The position numbers and the translations under genes were made by a program. DNA of 64,000 nucleotides from assembly GCA_013396525.1 (NCBI GenBank), contig VWYX01000615.1:6870-70869 (forward strand), read 5' to 3'. The DNA comes from Chaetorhynchus papuensis. Its lineage: Eukaryota > Chordata > Aves > Passeriformes > Rhipiduridae. The number at the start of each line of letters is the position of its first letter. The stretch's first letter is position 1. Below, one piece after another: positions 12,001 through 64,000 of this stretch. A model generated the notes under the pieces. That model saw nothing but the letters and a program-made list of their open reading frames with translations, was not told where the DNA came from and did no database searches.

Positions 12001-15000
12001 GCTCCAAGGGTTTGTCGTATTTTTTTTCCTTTCTCCTTTTCTTTTCTCCACCAAGTCATCGCTTCACCCACAAAGCTGGTGGAGGCTGCCCCATATCTCT
12101 TGGCTGCACAGTGCAGCATCCCTGCACTTCCAGGCAAACCTCTCAACTGGCACCACCACTCGCTGCCACCAGAACTTCATATCTAGTGAGACTTTTTCTG
12201 GCCACAGAGCCCTACTTCAAGCTCAGTCTTAAATGAGGTCAGGGATTTGGGCGATGGCTCTTGTCCTAAAAAGGAGCCTAAGGAAGTGATCTATTTGTCC
12301 CGAGTGATACACCCTGCCACAACACCCACTTCCACGAGATTCTGCACAAATTCCATCAGAAGTCAATTAGGGCTGTGGTGAATTAAGCCATTCACAGTGT
12401 AATTCCAGCTTAATTAGCAGCAAGCAGCCACATTATGAGTAACACGGCATTGCGAGGCCAACCACTCCATCATCATCAGTCCTCCACTTCCTCCCTTGCT
12501 CTTCCTCAGGGCTGGAGAGCTGAGCAATAGTGAAACCTCCAAGGCAGACTCTCCTGCAGGGCACGTGTCCCACGGCCTCTGCTGCCTGCAAGCACCCTCA
12601 GCTGCTGTAGGGGAGTGGAGAAGGCAGCCTGTCCTCAATGCTCCTCCTGCCCAACCAAGCCCAGTCCAAAGAGTGGCTGTACTTTTACCTAATTGGCTTT
12701 TCGGCATCCTTCTCTGTATGTTTTACCCAAATTCAAAGTCTCAGAGAGGGAGTCTGCCCCAGCACAGGGAGCTGGCTCCCTGCACCTCTCATGTGCCAGA
12801 CCATCCTTGCTTAAGACATTTCATATTTTGATTTTCCTCTTGCTGCACATCTGCTCAGCCATGCAGGCTTGAAATGGTAGTAAGGATGGGAGTCACAAAG
12901 TTAGGATAAAAAGGGTTTTGGTTTGGTTTTTTTTGCTATCCTTTTCCTTCTGCTTTCACCCCCAGTGCTAAAGCATCAGGGGAAAGGCAAAATTAAATCC
13001 AAACAGACAGCAGTTATCCACCGGTACTAGCTCTCTGTCCTGGAACTGGGAATTCTGTCTCCAGCATCTCCAGAATGGGCTGAGCTGCCTGGCCCTCTAG
13101 CTGGACTGCAGCAGCCTACATTTTATTTTTGGATCACTCAAACCACTGCTCTGAGACCTCCCTCACACCCCCCAGCCAGGGAAAGCTGCAGATTTCCACC
13201 TTAGTTCCCCTGCTCCAGCACCTGGCACTGAGGAATCCCACTCCACAGCCATTGAATCTGCACCCTCATTCTCCATTTTCATTAAGTGGTACTTGAATCA
13301 ATTTGTGGAAGAAATGGAAGAGAGCTAAACCCTGAATCTGGCAGGTCAGTGCTGCTGTGCCCAGGAGCCCAGCTGGAACTGGCTCTAATGGCCTTGTTCT
13401 GCCCTGGGGAAAGCTGCAGCAGGAGCAAGCAGAGCACAAAGCTCCCCAGGAAAGAGGCTCTTTGCTCAGGATGATGCTGCAGGGCTGCTGATTTACCTCC
13501 ATTTCCCAGCGGCTGGAGCTGGGCTGGTGGCTCTGCCCCTCGGTTCTGCTGCTGCAATGGCCTGTGAGGGACACACTGTAACCTGCAACAATTTAATCTT
13601 TTTTTCATGATCTGGTTGCCAATCATTTCTCCCAGCAGAATGGCCCAGTGCAAGGACAGGGATGTTTCTAATCAGTTTCATCATCTCTTGCATCTCCTCA
13701 AAGTCTCTCTATGCTGTTCCCGCTGATTCAGACCCTTCCAACCCCTGCTGGGATCAGCCCTGAGGCCAGAGGGGCTGACAACAGAGCTCCAGCAACAACT
13801 TCCAGGAATTAGTTTTCTGTAGGGGCCACAGAGAAGGTCCCAGCTCCGTCTCTTTTCCACTCTTATTACAGCCCTTGTAACCATTCACTTAGTCAGACCA
13901 TCCCCAAAATCCCAGGAAAAACTACTGTGAAGCATTTACCAGCTCTGGAGAGCCACACAAGAGCAACTAACCTGAAACCATGACAATCTCCTAGCTCAAG
14001 GTTGCACTCCGCAAAGGAGAAAATGGAGAGTAGGAGACTTAATTTTGTCCCTTCCATGGGGATGCACAAAAAAGTAGAAAGCTGAAGAAAAATACTGTGC
14101 CAGTTAAAAAAAAAAGAGACACAAGCCTCTTTCCATCTTGCACAGGACAGAGCAGCAGCCAAGCAGCTCAAGGCTAAGGACACAAAAAGCAGCCTGAGCT
14201 TAAGAGGGTCATCACACCACCAGCACACAGGTTCTGCTCTGGATCACTGCAGTGCCTGGCCAGCGGTGCCATTTCAGGTCGAGCCTATGATGGGAAAGCA
14301 ATTTCTATGCAATTAAAAGGGCACACTGGTCTCAGAGATACCCTGCAAGTTTCTGCAAAACACCCTGGGAAAAGATTGGCTCAGCTGTTTCAGTAACCTC
14401 CCCGATGACACAGTGCAGTCCTGTTTTTAACAGGCTGTGTGCAGGACGTCAGCACAGCAGTGCCTGTATTCCACACATCATGAACCCACATCCATGCCTT
14501 AATCCCTATCCAGGCTTTCAAAACCCACAGCCCGTGTAACACAACTTCAAAAGTAGCTCATTCTCAACCGACCCTTTGTAATGGGACAGCACCCACTCGT
14601 GCAGCAGCACATGGTTAACCGTGCCTGCTCCTTCCCCACCCCACTGGCTTTTTAAACTTCTACGTACACTGAAGTTTCTTAACGGGAAGACTTCTCCCCT
14701 CCCAACATCTGGTTGGACAGAAATGCCGCCCTTTGGGAGCAGCAGCCACGCGTGCTCCCCAGGGAAGGAGTTTCCTGTAAGCTGCACCCTCCCCGCTCCC
14801 CGTTTGCCGGCCCTGCCCTGGCAGCAGCCCCTGCTGGCAGCACAGCCCCTTCATGGTGAGCGCCAGCACCTCCTTTTCCCCACCGCTGCCGCCCAGGCCC
14901 GGCCCAGCCCCGGCTGCAGCTCCCAGCTCAGACTGGCTCAGCGAGCTCTAAATCCCTGCCAGCACGGGATGGGAGGGATGAGCTCCGAGTTTGGGGCTGC

Positions 15001-15190
15001 TGGGGTTGCACTCCAGCTTCTCATGCCCTGGCTGTAGGAGCAGAATGCACCTGGAGCACTGCAAGGGGCCAGAAATACCAAAACGTGGGCACAAGTTTCT
15101 TATTCAATTTCTGGCAAAAATGTAACAAAAAGCAGAGTTTCCGAGGCCGTGTAGGGTCTTCACTGCACCGAGGGAAGGGCAACACACACA
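9040..15190. other. Intergenic region 3' of MYH9, no gene recognised
   Basis: This GC-moderate, relatively repeat-poor DNA has long chance open frames. The longest (9147-10160, plus) begins with GTG rather than ATG and has no recognisable domain, so it is not called as a gene. I see no splice-bordered exon and no LINE or SINE that I can name. Confidence 0.55.
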
Positions 15191-15214
15191 CACGACTGCA
15201 GCACATGGATAATC

Positions 15215-15220
15215 TTTATT
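15215..15220 (-). terminator. MYH9: Main MYH9 polyadenylation signal (AATAAA)
   Basis: On the minus strand AATAAA is followed within 20-35 bases by the GU-rich stretch TGTGTGTGTGTT (15192-15181), the classic downstream element. Cleavage is therefore expected near 15195-15205. The resulting 3' UTR of about 1.4 kb is close to that of mammalian MYH9. Confidence 0.8.
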
Positions 15221-15297
15221 GGTAACATCAGTGGAGCACCAGTAAACCATTACTGACTGTAGTGGTGACACACCGCTGAGGCACATGCTAAGGCACT

Positions 15298-15303
15298 TTT
15301 ATT
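15298..15303 (-). terminator. MYH9: Possible upstream polyadenylation signal (AATAAA)
   Basis: A second minus-strand AATAAA lies about 80 bases upstream of the main signal within an A/T-rich segment. No strong GU-rich element follows it at the expected distance, so it is a weaker candidate for alternative polyadenylation. Confidence 0.35.
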
Positions 15304-15544
15304 ATATAAAAAAAATTTAAATTCTTCTGTGACAGCAATTGGGACAGGAGGCTCCTGCATGAGGGCGCTTCAGGCATACAGTATGGTGCTTCATATTTAA
15401 ATTTTACTTTGCTCATAAGTAGGTCTAAATGCAGCATATACAATACGGTTAAGAATACAGGTAAATCCAGCAACCAGTGTACGGTGTAGAAAAGACTATC
15501 TATATATATACCATGGTCCCGAGAGAAAGGCAGTGATAAAGACC

Positions 15545-15550
15545 TTTATT
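15545..15550 (-). terminator. MYH9: Possible proximal polyadenylation signal (AATAAA)
   Basis: This minus-strand AATAAA, just after a run of A residues in the transcript, would shorten the 3' UTR by about 330 bases if used. The downstream context is not distinctive. Confidence 0.3.
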
Positions 15551-15942
15551 TTTTTTCTTAATTACTTATTACAAGAAATACAAAGGCCTTACATATATCT
15601 GTGCAGATTAAAAGGTTTTTAATATACTCTTAGTCAATGGTGCACAATAACTAATCCCAACCCCTGGTTACAGAGCAGGTGCAAGAGGCTTGGACATGTC
15701 AATAAGAGGAATTTCCCTCCCCTTATCCCCACCCTCTGCCCACTACCCTATTAAATTCTTCTAGATTCTGTCTATTACCATTAAATATATTTGGTCCCCC
15801 AGAGATTCTCGGACAAGCACAAGGACATTGCTCTGCTCCCCCAGCCTGTCATTAACTACTGGTCCACACTACCATAGATGAAACCGCTCAGAGGCAGAGA
15901 CACTAACAGGACATCATTGCACTTCAGAGATCTGTCCAGACA

Positions 15943-16022
15943 GGAAAAAGAAGAAGGGAGAAAAAAAGAAAAAAAATGGGAAAAAAAAGACATAAGGGGA
16001 AAAAAAAAAAAAAAAAAAAGAA
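15943..16022 (-). repeat. U-rich/pyrimidine tract in the 3' UTR
   Basis: On the plus strand this is A-rich with a 20-base A-run at 16000-16019. In the MYH9 transcript it reads as long U-runs broken by C. Such tracts can bind PTB, HuR/ELAV-type or TIA-type proteins, but that is inference. Confidence 0.7.
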
Positions 16023-16634
16023 ACAACTTTGGCAAATCCTCCAGGTAACCGGTCCCAAGAGGAGTTTCCCTCTTCAGCCCTCCCTGGAAACACATGAAAG
16101 AAGAAAGGGCAAATTGCCCTGGCCAAAGCACACCGTTTTTCCTGAAACTGCTCCCAAACCACATGGGTGGGCAGATTAAAAGAGGCAGAAGTCTGAGGTC
16201 ACTGAACATGATTGCCGAAAGCAAACAAAGAGGGAGGGGAAAGAATACAGGAAGAAGCTTCCCTGCAGCTAGAACTGAAGACAAAAGGAGATTTACAGCA
16301 AAAATAATCTTTCCCTAACCCCACTCCCTCCAAACTGTGTAAGGATTTACCAGCAGATATGGCACAGACAGTTCTACAGGCCTTTGCAGTGGCCAAACTG
16401 CTGGTCAAATTTCAGAGCCCTGACTCTTTGGCATTAAATACAAAGAGGATTAGGAAACTGGAAAGAGGAGAAAACTAGGAACACAGATGACCAATGGCTC
16501 CAGATACGCAGACCTGGTCTTGCTCTGCAGATCCCCGGCCAATTTAGGAGGAGAGGGTTTGCTGAAAGTCCAATGGAAGAGGGGAGGGTAGGTGGGTCAC
16601 TCCCTCACGTGTAACCTGGGTCGAATGGGAGGAC

Positions 16635-64000
<47,366 letters not shown>

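Larger units (their letters stand above)
15200..16634 (-). other. MYH9: MYH9 3' untranslated region
   Basis: It runs from the base after the TAA stop to the predicted cleavage zone. It contains a strongly U-rich segment (about 15943-16022, transcript sense) and three AATAAA signals. The near end is set by the coding frame; the far end is inferred from the poly(A) signal and may be off by about 10-20 bases. Confidence 0.75.

Overview
This is vertebrate nuclear DNA, almost certainly from a bird. One intact gene fills most of it: MYH9, the heavy chain of non-muscle myosin IIA, on the minus strand, split into many small exons with clean GT-AG borders. The avian call rests on the protein, on the compact introns and on a CR1 (chicken-repeat-1) LINE ending in the typical TTCTATGA-type tail. 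The species cannot be named from the sequence. There is no prokaryotic gene organisation, no operon and no CRISPR array.

Layout. Bases 1-300 are a dense CpG island cut by the window edge, probably the promoter or first exon of a neighbouring gene; mammalian gene order would suggest RBFOX2, but that is inference. Bases 301 to about 15200 are intergenic: I see no convincing coding exon, only an old MIR-like SINE, simple repeats, two short tandem duplications and a few transcription-factor-like motifs. MYH9 runs from its polyadenylation signal (15215-15220) through a 3' UTR of about 1.4 kb, a stop codon at 16635-16637 and 39 coding exons (human-style numbers 41 back to 3). The gene leaves the window at 64000 inside exon 3; the promoter, the untranslated first exon and about 126 codons lie outside.

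The exons join in frame without a frameshift or internal stop. Numbering the P-loop as residues 174-181, as in mammalian non-muscle myosin IIA, my exon lengths put the last residue at exactly 1960, the human length, so every exon downstream of the P-loop is accounted for. The visible parts are the ATP-binding motor, converter, two IQ motifs for light chains, a coiled-coil rod of about 1,090 residues and a short non-helical tail with a conserved casein-kinase-2-type serine.

Most notable: intron 7 (46351-46904) has the signature of a minor-spliceosome (U12-type) intron, with a GTATCCTTT donor and a CCTTGAC branch site 10 nt before the acceptor. Others are an internally deleted CR1 antisense in intron 20, an intronic CpG/AP-1/ETS patch in the 10-kb intron 3, a very U-rich tract in the 3' UTR and an unrecognised 100-codon open frame in intron 12. 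I did not find a previously undescribed system.
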